DNA from: Crocinitomicaceae bacterium
Lineage (GTDB): Bacteria > Bacteroidota > Bacteroidia > Flavobacteriales_D > Crocinitomicaceae
NCBI GenBank assembly: GCA_018402525.1
Contig: JAGYIR010000010.1
Span: forward strand, 434,001-498,000
Length of the DNA: 64,000 bases
Reading direction: 5' to 3'
Shown here piece by piece: positions 8,328 through 16,690 of this stretch. Made by a program: the position numbers and the translations under genes. The notes beneath the pieces are model-generated. The model searched no databases. It worked only from the letters and a program-made list of their open reading frames with translations, and had not been told where the DNA came from. Position 1 is the first letter of the stretch. Every line of letters begins with the position of its first letter.

Positions 8328-10967
8328 TTAGCGCTGTCTGATGTGTCCTTTTTCAGCCGTATCGATTTTAAAAATCCATGTGTAGTATCCAATGAAATGC
8401 GAATCGTAGAATCCCTTGATGGAATATTTTTCTTTGGGGATAAATATGCGGTGCTCAGGACTTAAACCAGCTACTTTTGTCTGTGGTGCAACGCCATCAA
8501 TTAAACACGGCGACTTTTCTTTTTCAGATTCGAAATCATCACCGTATTGCCAAACTTCTTGCCATTCAGCCTTGTTTACCTTGCCGGCCGAAGCATTTTC
8601 AGGTGCGATAATATAAAGTCCCCCAAAATTAATTTTACCCCTCAATTCTTCTATTATTCCAAGAGCGTAAGCGTATCCCATGCTGTGAGCTACAATATAA
8701 AGTGTGTCATTGGATGAAATATTTGGAAGTTCATTAAATATCTGATTCAAGTTCCTACCTGCAATTTTGCCATTGGTTGTGCGTTGCTTGAACCCGTGTT
8801 TATTCGATTTTAAGTTGAATAAATCGACTGTTTTTTTGTCCACTTTGAACCACAATGTCGACCAATTTTCGACTTGAGTAGTTTTACACACATGGTGGTT
8901 TTTGTCTTTGCACCTTTTAGGATAGATACTTGAAAGCGAGGTGAAATCGATCAAACTTCTATGATTGGAAGTTGAAACTGAAAAATGGCCATCGGCGTAA
9001 AACGTCTCAGCAGGATTGATACGGTTTTGAAATAATACGTCAATTTCATTCCATGGGCGCCAATAATCGTAACGGTCGAAATTGTAGATTTTATTTGTCG
9101 AATTCGGAAATTCCAACCCATTTTTTTGAATGTCCGCAAAATTATCTTCAAAGCTTTGACTCATGGAAGTCGGTCGATATCCGTTTACAAAAACTAGAAT
9201 TCTTTTGATAGGATCATTTAACTCCAGCTTTTGGGTGATGTCATTTCCTAGGTGATTGAAAACACGTTGATCTATTTTTTCTCCTTTTTCATTTAAATAA
9301 TCAAATACGAGGTAGTGACTTTTTGCTTTCTCGCGGTAGTTTTTTGAATCGACAGCCAGAAAATCAGAATCAGTGATGTATTTGCAATTTCTCCAACTGT
9401 CTCCATCTTGTGTCAACGAAAAATACAGAACTTGCTTGCGTTTTTTTAGGTACCAATCTTCGCCTTTTTTTACGACAATTTCGGAGCCCAAGGTTTGTTC
9501 TTCAAGCTTCGAACTGTAGTCATTAATTTTGATTTCATTCCGCGCTTGACTCAAGGTGAGCCCGTTTAAATTTTTCATAACGCCCTCGTTGACTTCAAAC
9601 ATGGGGTAAGCGGTATTGATTAAAAAGAACACAAGGAGGAACATTGCTAAAAACACTCCGAAATTTATTATTCTCACGAAGAAGCGAACCACTCTTATTT
9701 TGAGAAAACGATCTCTCCACCGTGCAAACAATTTCCTTCTGAATAGAATTGAAAGAAACAACAAAATCAAAAAGGCAAGGATATGTAGAATTGAAATAAT
9801 CCATCCAAATATCCTGAAAATGGGTTTAAACAAAAAGTTATCAATATCCAAATACACGGAATATTGATTTTTCTTAAAAGGTCGATTGATTGCGCCAAGT
9901 AGATTTTTGGAAAAATTGATATTTCCACGGTCATCTTCTTCCCAAAAATAATAGGCAATGATTCCATTATTGGTTTGTACGTCCTCATAATCGTCATAAT
10001 AGGACACGCTGGTGCAACCCAAGCGTATTGACTCCCACTGATGTTCGGTGAGATGAGTTCCAAAACCAATGTCCATTAAATTTTGCGTACTACCTTCTTC
10101 CGGACCTTCGTCTTTCCAAATGTCATTCAACGATCCTAAACCAAATCCTAGTTGTCGAGCAATGGTATGATGCATCTCATCGGCTTCTAGCTCTTTTACA
10201 AAACCAATCGATTTATTACGAACCATATAACCAGTGATTTCTGGATTTACAAAACCTGGGACAATGAACAGGTAGTGTGATTTTTTATCCGCGTTGGGAT
10301 GTGTTTCAAAATACAAATCTCGGATGGCGATCATTTGATTCGTATATCGATCATTGTCCTTGCTAGGGTTGCTCAGCAAGTCATAGTTGATTTCTTCAGA
10401 TGTGAAGATGGATGTTGTACTTACATTAAACTGTATTCCAGCCTGAATGTAAATAGCATTCAGATAATCTTCCAAACTATCTTTATTGACAGCAGAATTA
10501 ACCAGAGGAACGATGATGACGTTTTCAACCTTTTGTGAATAGATCCTTACATTTAATTTTCCAATCAACTTTTGGGAGTAAAACACTTCGAGAGAATAGT
10601 CCTTTTTTCGCTCAGGAAGGGTAAAGGAGATTGTATCCTTTCGAAATGTGGAAGTATCAACGTATAGTTTTTGTTTTCCGATTTTAAAATCAAGCGCACT
10701 AAAGTCAGCATTCTTTTTGTTTTTAATGACAAAACGAACTTCATCTCTTTGATTATATCCAACCGATTTATGAGCAACAAAATAAGGTTCGTTTCCTTCA
10801 AATTCTAATTGTTCATATTGCTCGTTGAACGCTTTAAACTCACGTTGGTCAAAACCATACTGCTGTTCAGGTGATGCAAAAAATTCGACACGCAATTTGC
10901 CAGTCGTTTGGCCGTAACTGGAAAAACAAATTAGGAAAATTGAAATAACTAGAAGGAACTGCTTCAC
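8328..10967 (-). CDS. large membrane protein: degenerate metallopeptidase-like region plus lipase-like alpha/beta-hydrolase region
   Basis: The GTG at 10967 is preferred as start because MKQFLLVISIFLICFSSYGQ then forms a signal peptide; the TTG at 10997 overlaps a promoter -7 box. The product is 879 residues. The exported N-terminal half has a zincin-like stretch near residue 262 (HHTIARQLGFGLGS, then LMDIGFGTHLTEHQW), but HExxH reads HTxxR, so it is probably inactive. Two transmembrane helices lie at about 380-402 and 425-449 with a basic loop between them. The C-terminal half starts ILVFVNGYRPTSMS and carries a nucleophile elbow AHSMGYAYALG (about 760) and a late DSH (about 854), as in serine lipases/esterases. 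It follows the metal-handling operon on the same strand. Substrate unknown. Confidence 0.65.
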   Translation of the reverse strand: MKQFLLVISIFLICFSSYGQTTGKLRVEFFASPEQQYGFDQREFKAFNEQYEQLEFEGNEPYFVAHKSVGYNQRDEVRFVIKNKKNADFSALDFKIGKQKLYVDTSTFRKDTISFTLPERKKDYSLEVFYSQKLIGKLNVRIYSQKVENVIIVPLVNSAVNKDSLEDYLNAIYIQAGIQFNVSTTSIFTSEEINYDLLSNPSKDNDRYTNQMIAIRDLYFETHPNADKKSHYLFIVPGFVNPEITGYMVRNKSIGFVKELEADEMHHTIARQLGFGLGSLNDIWKDEGPEEGSTQNLMDIGFGTHLTEHQWESIRLGCTSVSYYDDYEDVQTNNGIIAYYFWEEDDRGNINFSKNLLGAINRPFKKNQYSVYLDIDNFLFKPIFRIFGWIISILHILAFLILLFLSILFRRKLFARWRDRFLKIRVVRFFVRIINFGVFLAMFLLVFFLINTAYPMFEVNEGVMKNLNGLTLSQARNEIKINDYSSKLEEQTLGSEIVVKKGEDWYLKKRKQVLYFSLTQDGDSWRNCKYITDSDFLAVDSKNYREKAKSHYLVFDYLNEKGEKIDQRVFNHLGNDITQKLELNDPIKRILVFVNGYRPTSMSQSFEDNFADIQKNGLEFPNSTNKIYNFDRYDYWRPWNEIDVLFQNRINPAETFYADGHFSVSTSNHRSLIDFTSLSSIYPKRCKDKNHHVCKTTQVENWSTLWFKVDKKTVDLFNLKSNKHGFKQRTTNGKIAGRNLNQIFNELPNISSNDTLYIVAHSMGYAYALGIIEELRGKINFGGLYIIAPENASAGKVNKAEWQEVWQYGDDFESEKEKSPCLIDGVAPQTKVAGLSPEHRIFIPKEKYSIKGFYDSHFIGYYTWIFKIDTAEKGHIRQR

Positions 10968-10986
10968 ACGCGTATTTACTTTGGTG

Positions 10987-10994
10987 CAAAGATA
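10987..10994 (-). promoter_or_regulatory. -7 box upstream of the 879-residue membrane protein
   Basis: TATCTTTG on the minus strand, in the gap and close to the stop of the HMA gene. It places a transcription start about 15 nt before the GTG at 10967. No good -33 element was found. Confidence 0.4.
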
Positions 10995-11007
10995 CAACGA
11001 TTGTCGT

Positions 11008-11346
11008 TTATTTCATGCCACCAGGCTTACAACATGTGGGCAATTCATCCACAGATTTAGGATTTGCTTTCATGTCATCTGCATCGTAACCTGTATCTGA
11101 AATAATCGTTCGAATTTCATCCATGGAAATTTTCTTCGGGTTGAACTTTACAAAAAGTGTTTTATCAGCGAGGTTTAGCTCTGCAAATTTTACGCCTTTG
11201 GTGTAGTTTAAAACACCTTCTAGCCGATCTTTACACATACCACATTCAGCAAAGGTCTGAATCGTTACAGTGTCTTGTTGGTTTTCTGTTTGACTAAACG
11301 CTGTTCCGACAACGAATAGTGCGATAATTAAAATGATATTTTTCAT
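11008..11346 (-). CDS. exported heavy-metal-associated (HMA) domain protein
   Basis: A 112-residue protein. MKNIILIIALFVVGTAFSQ is a signal peptide, followed by an HMA fold with metal-site Cys pair ECGMCKDRLEG in the expected first loop. The C-terminal end adds a second thiol cluster (LPTCCKPGGMK). Periplasmic HMA proteins bind Cu(I), Hg(II) or similar soft metals. It lies 20 bp downstream of the TonB receptor and is in the same minus-strand operon. Inference: a periplasmic metal carrier that works with that receptor. Metal identity is not determined by the sequence. Confidence 0.85.
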   Translation of the reverse strand: MKNIILIIALFVVGTAFSQTENQQDTVTIQTFAECGMCKDRLEGVLNYTKGVKFAELNLADKTLFVKFNPKKISMDEIRTIISDTGYDADDMKANPKSVDELPTCCKPGGMK

Positions 11347-11366
11347 AATTTCTGAATTTTATTGAT

Positions 11367-13580
11367 TTATAATTCTGATTTCTTCTGTTGTAGTGCAAAT
11401 CTCACGCCAGCATACACATTCACTCCAATAATCGGTGCCCATGTACGTGTAGCGTTGAATGTTGGACTGAACGGATTTTCCGCATCTATAATTGGATTCT
11501 TTTGTGTGTAATTTGTTAAGTTTTCTCCGCCAAGGTAAAAATCCCAGCGCTTGTACACATGAGTGATTTGCGCATAGAGCAAGGGGTAGATTTCGCTGGT
11601 ATTGTTGGTGGTCAGAAGACCATCTTCAAGAACTACTTCTGGTAAACGTGCCTCTCCAAATAGGGAAGCAGTGACATCAAACTCCCAACGTTTGTTCCGC
11701 GTTTTATAAGCGACATTCATAAATCCACGGTGTTTTGGGATCATGACGTTTTGTTGCAATTTCCCACCATAGTTCGCACGAACGTCGAGGTATTTGTAGG
11801 CAATGCGCACATCGATGGTTTTTGTTGGTGAAAACGCAAATTCTGTTTGTAAACTATTGGAGAATGAGGTTCCACTCATGTTTTTAAACACGATGGCATT
11901 AAAATCCTCATCTCTGTCGACAATGAGCTGGTTTTCGAACAACGTATGGTAATAATCGACCGTGATTGAACTTATCTGACCAAATAACTTGAATTCCTGA
12001 ACTAAACTTCCGCCCATATTCCACGAAACTTCTGGCGCTGTTGTCAGTGGTGCAATCCATTGTTGTGAGGTCGCTAATAACGATACATTGTCGATCATGT
12101 AATTGGGGACACGCCATCCTCGTCCACCTGTGATCCTTAAGTCCAAGTGTTCAGTCAAAATATATTTCAAGTGCAAGCGCGGAGAAAACTGAAAGTTGTA
12201 GAGATTATGATAATCACCACGGACTCCAATCACCGATGACAAACGACTTCCAGTATAGGTGTACTCACCAAACACGCCAGGTACGATTTCTTCTCGATCG
12301 TCGTTGAGTGAATCCATTTGTTGCGTTAAATTGCTGTAGACGCCGCTCAATCCGACTTTGAAATTATGATCTGTCGTCCCAATAATTCCATCGTAAATGG
12401 CGTTGATGTATCCACGTTGCTCTTTACCATTGAACACACGCGGTCCGAATCGAGCATCGAAGGCTTGATATTTAACATTGTAGACAACACCGATGGTATG
12501 TCGTGGTCGTTTCAGGAAAAATCCTGTCTTTGCGAAAACATCAATGTGTTTAGAATCGATATTCACTGCATAAAAGCCGGCAGGATTATCACGCAAGGCA
12601 TTCACCTGTCCACCATATTTTTGATCGAGGTAAGTGTTGAAACCGAAAACCGCTTCCATTTTTTTGCCTTCGTATTGGTAACGATTCATCAGTGCAATAT
12701 TGTGACCGAGGGGAACATCTCTAAATCCATCTTTGTTGCGATCCATTTCGCCTTGTTGACGTGAACCATGCACCAAGATCCCAGAAGACCATTTGTCATT
12801 GAGACGGTATCCCGAATTCATGTTTACTTCAAATCTCCCCATGGCATTTCCATAGACATTGAAGTAAAAAGCTTCCATTTCTTCGGGTTTTTTCACTTCA
12901 AGATTGACCAATCCCGCCATGGATTCATAGCCGTTGACAACATTGCCCGTTCCTTTGGTGATTTGAATCGATTCGATCCAAGTTCCAGAAATTGAATTCA
13001 GTCCAAATGAACTCTCTAATCCTCTTAGATAAGGAATATTTTCAAACTGAATTTGTGTGTAGACACCATCCAATCCCATCATTTGGATTTTCTTCGCACC
13101 AGAGACAGCATCTGTGATGTTGACATCCACGGACGCATTGGTCTCGAAGGATTCGGACAAGTTACAACAAGCTGCCTTGCGCAATTCACCCGATGATAAC
13201 TCTTCGACGTGAAGTGTTTTTAGGCGCGAAATTGAATGCGTTCCTTTTTTGTGCGATACCACGACTTCCGGCAAGAGTTGATCCGAATACAAGATTACTT
13301 CAAACGAAATAAATCGATCTTTTTTATCTACGATAATGGTGTCCGGGTAATACCCCATTGCCGTAAATACCATGGTGTCTGGAAGTTCTTTTGGAAGAAT
13401 GATTTCGAATTTTCCTTCTTCGCAGGTGATCGCTCCGATATTTGCGTTAAGCAATTTAACGCGCGCTCCGTAAAGCGCGGTTTTAGTTTCTTTGTTGGAG
13501 CCAAAAACGACTCCTTTTACTTGTGCATTGACGGTGTACGTAAAAAGAAGACACAGCAACGCGAGGTTATATTTTTTCAT
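11367..13580 (-). CDS. TonB-dependent outer-membrane receptor, metal-operon type
   Basis: A 737-residue protein: signal peptide MKKYNLALLCLLFTYTVNAQ, a carboxypeptidase-regulatory-like beta-sandwich (20-105), a plug domain (about 125-235) and a 22-strand-type barrel ending in an aromatic-rich C terminus. The plug contains KAACCNLSESFETNASVDV, an unusual Cys-Cys pair at the start of the plug, and GLDGVYTQIQFENIPYLRGLE. It sits between a Cys-rich HYC_CC_PP-like protein and an HMA protein on the same strand with short gaps. The context suggests uptake or sensing of a soft metal (copper is the usual guess) or its chelate. That assignment is inference. Confidence 0.85.
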   Translation of the reverse strand: MKKYNLALLCLLFTYTVNAQVKGVVFGSNKETKTALYGARVKLLNANIGAITCEEGKFEIILPKELPDTMVFTAMGYYPDTIIVDKKDRFISFEVILYSDQLLPEVVVSHKKGTHSISRLKTLHVEELSSGELRKAACCNLSESFETNASVDVNITDAVSGAKKIQMMGLDGVYTQIQFENIPYLRGLESSFGLNSISGTWIESIQITKGTGNVVNGYESMAGLVNLEVKKPEEMEAFYFNVYGNAMGRFEVNMNSGYRLNDKWSSGILVHGSRQQGEMDRNKDGFRDVPLGHNIALMNRYQYEGKKMEAVFGFNTYLDQKYGGQVNALRDNPAGFYAVNIDSKHIDVFAKTGFFLKRPRHTIGVVYNVKYQAFDARFGPRVFNGKEQRGYINAIYDGIIGTTDHNFKVGLSGVYSNLTQQMDSLNDDREEIVPGVFGEYTYTGSRLSSVIGVRGDYHNLYNFQFSPRLHLKYILTEHLDLRITGGRGWRVPNYMIDNVSLLATSQQWIAPLTTAPEVSWNMGGSLVQEFKLFGQISSITVDYYHTLFENQLIVDRDEDFNAIVFKNMSGTSFSNSLQTEFAFSPTKTIDVRIAYKYLDVRANYGGKLQQNVMIPKHRGFMNVAYKTRNKRWEFDVTASLFGEARLPEVVLEDGLLTTNNTSEIYPLLYAQITHVYKRWDFYLGGENLTNYTQKNPIIDAENPFSPTFNATRTWAPIIGVNVYAGVRFALQQKKSEL

Positions 13581-13633
13581 GTGATTAATTATTCATTAGA
13601 CTTCCGTTTTTTCTACAGAAACATGAATAATTA

Positions 13634-14059
13634 TCAGATGATGAAGACTTGATTTTTTATACCGATTTCTCGCCCAGAAAGGAGGGGAGGAGGGTTGGCG
13701 TATTCGACGTTGTGAAAATGCTCGTCGATTGTCGTCGCGCAAAATACGTCTACCGGAAATAGAATTGCAGTTACTGGAACAGGATAAAAGTGGTAAGGCG
13801 CATTGTGGTAATCCAGTTTGATTTTAAAGTACTCTACTGAATCGTTGCAACAATCGTCTTTTTTTTTCTCCTCAGAACTTGAGCAACATATTTTTTTGGC
13901 GGGCTCCTCCCATTTGCAGTGATCATCTTCCGGAGGCAGGAGATATGCTGTTGAAATGCCTTCTTTCTTGCAGGTGTGTTTAAATACGTTGACACCAACG
14001 TTGCCAATGAACAACATCAGTAAGCCTGTGAGAACCAGTATGGACTTTATTTTCAACAT
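13634..14059 (-). CDS. HYC_CC_PP-like Cys-rich exported or membrane-anchored protein
   Basis: A 141-residue protein with an N-terminal hydrophobic helix (VLTGLLMLFIGNVGVNVF). It has the three motifs that name the HYC_CC_PP family of Bacteroidota: FKHTCKKEG near residue 27 (HTC rather than HYC), two CC pairs (KKICCSS and KDDCCND) and YANPPPLLSG near the C terminus. It is the first gene of the minus-strand operon that continues with the TonB receptor and the HMA protein. The thiols, His residues and context point to metal handling. No experimental role is known to me. Confidence 0.75.
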   Translation of the reverse strand: MLKIKSILVLTGLLMLFIGNVGVNVFKHTCKKEGISTAYLLPPEDDHCKWEEPAKKICCSSSEEKKKDDCCNDSVEYFKIKLDYHNAPYHFYPVPVTAILFPVDVFCATTIDEHFHNVEYANPPPLLSGREIGIKNQVFII

Positions 14060-14064
14060 TTCTA

Positions 14065-14072
14065 CAAATATA
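14065..14072 (-). promoter_or_regulatory. -7 box of the metal operon, 5 nt before the ATG
   Basis: TATATTTG on the minus strand; the start codon at 14059 follows after 5 nt, so the mRNA would begin at or next to the AUG. No -33 box at standard spacing. Confidence 0.45.
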
Positions 14073-14129
14073 CGGCAATCTAACGAAAAGATAAATCAAA
14101 TATTGGATGCATTCTTGGATTGTTTCCGT

Positions 14130-14137
14130 TAATTTTG
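14130..14137 (+). promoter_or_regulatory. -7 box of the Nfu gene
   Basis: TAATTTTG, 17 nt upstream of the ATG at 14155. It is divergent from the metal operon's box, with 57 bp between the two. Confidence 0.4.
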
Positions 14138-14154
14138 TCTAAAAATTAGAATCT

Positions 14155-14754
14155 ATGAATGTTCCAGTTACAGTTTATGCAGAAATGACACCAAATCCTT
14201 CCACGATGAAGTTTGTTGCTAACAAACATTTACTTGGAACAGGTGATTCTGCTGAGTTTCATTCCATGGCTTCGGCAAAAGGATATTCTCCACTTGCAGA
14301 AGAGTTGTTTAAACTGCCTTTCGTGAATGGGGTTTTTATTGCTTCGAACTTTGTCACGGTGACAAAAACAGATAATTTATCGTGGGATTTCATTACGATG
14401 GAATTGCGTGAGTTTATCCGTGAGTGGTTATCGAATGGAAAGGAAGTACTGATTCAAATGCCTTCAAAAAATGCACCTGCTGAAAGCAAAGACAATACCC
14501 CAACAAAAATATTTGAAGCATCTGAATACGATGATGCCATTTGTGATTTATTAGATGAATACGTGCGTCCAGCGGTTGAAAACGACGGTGGTGCAATTGA
14601 CTTCAGAGGATATGACGATGGTGTGGTGACTGTTGTTTTGAGAGGTTCTTGTTCGGGATGTCCATCAAGCACAGCAACGCTAAAAGGTGGAATTGAAACT
14701 CTTCTGATGCAGCATCTTCCAGAAGTAAAGGAAGTTGTGGCGGAGAATGGGTGA
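14155..14754 (+). CDS. Nfu-type iron-sulfur carrier protein
   Basis: A 199-residue protein. The N-terminal 90 residues form the Nfu N domain (AEMTPNPSTMKFVANKHLL, LFKLPFVNGVFIASNFVTVTK). After a linker of about 25 residues, the C-terminal NifU-like domain (about 120-197) carries the cluster-binding CSGCPSS pair. Such two-domain proteins receive an Fe-S cluster on the assembly scaffold and hand it to client enzymes. A second, single-domain NifU protein lies at 35622-35879 next to Mrp, so the window has two carriers. The stop codon lies inside a short interspersed repeat. Confidence 0.92.
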   Translation: MNVPVTVYAEMTPNPSTMKFVANKHLLGTGDSAEFHSMASAKGYSPLAEELFKLPFVNGVFIASNFVTVTKTDNLSWDFITMELREFIREWLSNGKEVLIQMPSKNAPAESKDNTPTKIFEASEYDDAICDLLDEYVRPAVENDGGAIDFRGYDDGVVTVVLRGSCSGCPSSTATLKGGIETLLMQHLPEVKEVVAENG

Positions 14755-14774
14755 CTTCGACAGGCTCAGCCACC
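14750..14774. repeat. short interspersed REP-like element at the Nfu stop
   Basis: GGTG-aCTTCGACAGGCTCAGC-CACC with complementary GGTG/CACC ends. The core CTTCGACAGGCTCAGCC is a widespread interspersed sequence in Bacteroidota genomes. The Nfu stop codon TGA (14752-14754) lies inside it. Confidence 0.5.
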
Positions 14775-14839
14775 GTTTCCTCAATCGTGATTGTACAGGC
14801 TTGTTCAATAGCTGTTTTAAACACAATATTTTTATTTGT

Positions 14840-14847
14840 TATATTTG
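14840..14847 (+). promoter_or_regulatory. -7 box of the 215-residue exported protein
   Basis: TATATTTG, 48 nt upstream of the ATG at 14896. No standard -33 box found. Confidence 0.4.
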
Positions 14848-14895
14848 AGATGCTTATGTAATAATTTAAGAGCAACTTAATATAAAAGATAAATT

Positions 14896-15543
14896 ATGAA
14901 ATTTTTTCTTACTCTTCTTGTGGTATTTTTTATTACCATTTGTTATACTCAGAGGAACTTCATTCTAGAAGAATATGATGCTGGAAGAAATAGAGTTATA
15001 ACGGCTGAAAATTTGACCTATTATGGGATGGATTTTTCGTTATTTAAAATTAATGAAACAAGAAAAATTGGAACTGAAGACAAAATCATAGATTATATCC
15101 CTGCATGGATTTCTGAATTCGAACAGGAGTGGATAAAAGATCCTTACAACTCGAAGATGCAGAAATCGATGAAAAAGAAAATTTCAGAACATAAAGTTGA
15201 AGTTCAAAATAGCTACAAATTGTTGAAGGAAAAAGAATGGGTTACATTTTCGAACAACAACCTTAAACTTGATTCTTTAGAAGCAAAAATCAATAATTAC
15301 CATAAACACTCGGATAGCGGAATCGGATTTGTAATTATCATGGAATTGTTCGATAAACCAAATGAAAAGGTGATAGCAAATTACACTTTTTTTGATGTTT
15401 CAACGGGTAAGATACTTTGGAACATGAAAGTTTCTGGCTTTGCAGGAAAGGCAGGTATGACGAGACATTGGGCACAAGGTATTAATAGTACTTTTTTGCA
15501 TTTCATTACGTATTATAGTAAAGTTAGACGTCGGAAGAGTTAA
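14896..15543 (+). CDS. exported protein of unknown function
   Basis: A 215-residue protein. MKFFLTLLVVFFITICYTQ is a signal peptide. The mature part is mixed alpha/beta, with a Lys-rich amphipathic region at about 90-115 (MQKSMKKKISEHKVEVQ) and a beta-rich end (FVIIMELFDKPNEKVIANYTFFDVSTGKILW). The phrase on change of state or activity (TGKILWNMKVSGFAGKAG) resembles lipoprotein-like proteins that follow variable gene expression in Bacteroidota, but I cannot name a family. AT content is higher than in its neighbours. It is a single gene between Nfu and a methyltransferase. Confidence 0.65.
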   Translation: MKFFLTLLVVFFITICYTQRNFILEEYDAGRNRVITAENLTYYGMDFSLFKINETRKIGTEDKIIDYIPAWISEFEQEWIKDPYNSKMQKSMKKKISEHKVEVQNSYKLLKEKEWVTFSNNNLKLDSLEAKINNYHKHSDSGIGFVIIMELFDKPNEKVIANYTFFDVSTGKILWNMKVSGFAGKAGMTRHWAQGINSTFLHFITYYSKVRRRKS

Positions 15544-15613
15544 TGAAATTGAACACAATATGTAGTCTGGTCAATACATCATACTTATTTTATATTCAAT
15601 AGACATCTAAAAT

Positions 15614-16303
15614 CTAGCGCAGAACTGTGAACCCTTCAAAAACCTCATACATCGTCGTCACAATAACTCCTTTGCCCTTATCTAAAGTAATAGAAGACAA
15701 CTCTTTTTCTTCTTTCACTTTAAAGTTAAATGGTGGAGCGAGCAAGTCGACGCCGCTTTGTTTTTTGAGTCGAATTCCTTGACCGGAAATAATGTCTTTG
15801 TTCGGTGTAAAATCTCCTTCGGGGATATGCTCCGTGACAATAACGTAGTTGAAGGCAGTTAGTTTATTGGCGATGCTTTGTATTTCGGCATTGGATAAAT
15901 GCTGGAGCACTTGTCGTAGGATAGCACAATCGCCAGAAGGTAAGTCCTCTGCTGCTATGTCTGCGCAATGAAATTCTAAGTTTTCTACTTTAAACTGTTC
16001 TTTGTTGTGTGCTATAAGCTCAGCGACAATATCTACTCCAATGTATTTTTGGGTATGTTTCACCAATTCTTTGCCTACATTAAAATCGCCACAGCCTAAA
16101 TCGCATACGACAAGAGGCTTTCTAAAAGAAGTTAAAAATGTTGTTAATGCAGTTATGTATGGACGTACTATTTCAGTAAGATGTGAACCATCACCGGAGT
16201 AAAAATCAGAATTATTCTCCCCCCAAAGCTTCAAGGCATACACCTGTTCCATTGCATTTTTGGTAGGCCAGGGTTTCTTTGGTGGTTTATCTTCTTTCGA
16301 CAT
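15614..16303 (-). CDS. class I SAM-dependent methyltransferase
   Basis: A 229-residue protein. Motif I VVCDLGCGDFNVG (about 64-76) is the SAM-binding glycine loop; the next beta strand is YIGVDIVAELI with the acidic ribose ligand; motif II/III region contains LEFHCADIAAEDLP and CAILRQVLQHLS. The N-terminal segment (AMEQVYALKLWGENNSDFYSGDGSH) is shared with uncharacterised methyltransferases of this size. The substrate cannot be inferred. It stands alone, divergent from the toxin-antitoxin pair. Confidence 0.85.
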   Translation of the reverse strand: MSKEDKPPKKPWPTKNAMEQVYALKLWGENNSDFYSGDGSHLTEIVRPYITALTTFLTSFRKPLVVCDLGCGDFNVGKELVKHTQKYIGVDIVAELIAHNKEQFKVENLEFHCADIAAEDLPSGDCAILRQVLQHLSNAEIQSIANKLTAFNYVIVTEHIPEGDFTPNKDIISGQGIRLKKQSGVDLLAPPFNFKVKEEKELSSITLDKGKGVIVTTMYEVFEGFTVLR

Positions 16304-16378
16304 TATAGGCTCATTATTGGTCTCTGAAAACTAAATTACTGAGAAAACAACTACGAAACATATTTAATTGAATATCGT

Positions 16379-16386
16379 TATATTTG
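16379..16386 (+). promoter_or_regulatory. -7 box of the MNT/HEPN operon, 4 nt before the ATG
   Basis: TATATTTG followed by TAGT and the ATG at 16391, implying a leaderless or nearly leaderless mRNA. A dense AT region lies upstream. Confidence 0.45.
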
Positions 16387-16390
16387 TAGT

Positions 16391-16690
16391 ATGTCATACA
16401 TCAATCAATATAAGGAACAAATTGCAGCACTTTGTGATAAACACAATGTTGAACAGTTGTATATATTTGGTTCTGCCTTGAAAAATACTATGACAAAAGA
16501 TAGTGATGTTGATTTATTGGTGAAGTTTAAGAAATTTAATCTTGCCAAGTATTTCCAGAACTACATGGAATTCAAAACGAGTCTTCAAAATCTTTTCAAA
16601 CGAAAGGTTGATCTTGTTGAAGAGCAAACGTTATCCAACCCATATTTGATTAAATCAATAGACAGGAATAAGGAATTGATTTATGGATGA
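16391..16690 (+). CDS. MNT-type minimal nucleotidyltransferase antitoxin (MntA-like)
   Basis: A 99-residue protein with the polymerase-beta-like motif YIFGSALKNTMTKDSDVDLLVKF: GS followed by the DxD metal pair. This matches minimal nucleotidyltransferases that act as antitoxins of HEPN RNases. In characterised pairs the antitoxin adds AMP to a tyrosine of the toxin. It overlaps the following HEPN gene by 8 bp, the usual arrangement. The third catalytic acidic residue may be in KRKVDLVEEQ. Function is confidently a HEPN partner; the mode of neutralisation is by analogy. Confidence 0.88.
   Translation: MSYINQYKEQIAALCDKHNVEQLYIFGSALKNTMTKDSDVDLLVKFKKFNLAKYFQNYMEFKTSLQNLFKRKVDLVEEQTLSNPYLIKSIDRNKELIYG

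Noticed and set aside
9616-9867. Plus-strand ORF of 83 residues inside the 879-residue gene
   Set aside because: It is antisense to the two membrane helices of a well-supported gene, and its composition follows from that.
12366-12764. 132-residue plus-strand ORF within the TonB receptor gene
   Set aside because: Shadow frame: no promoter, and the sense frame has full domain structure.
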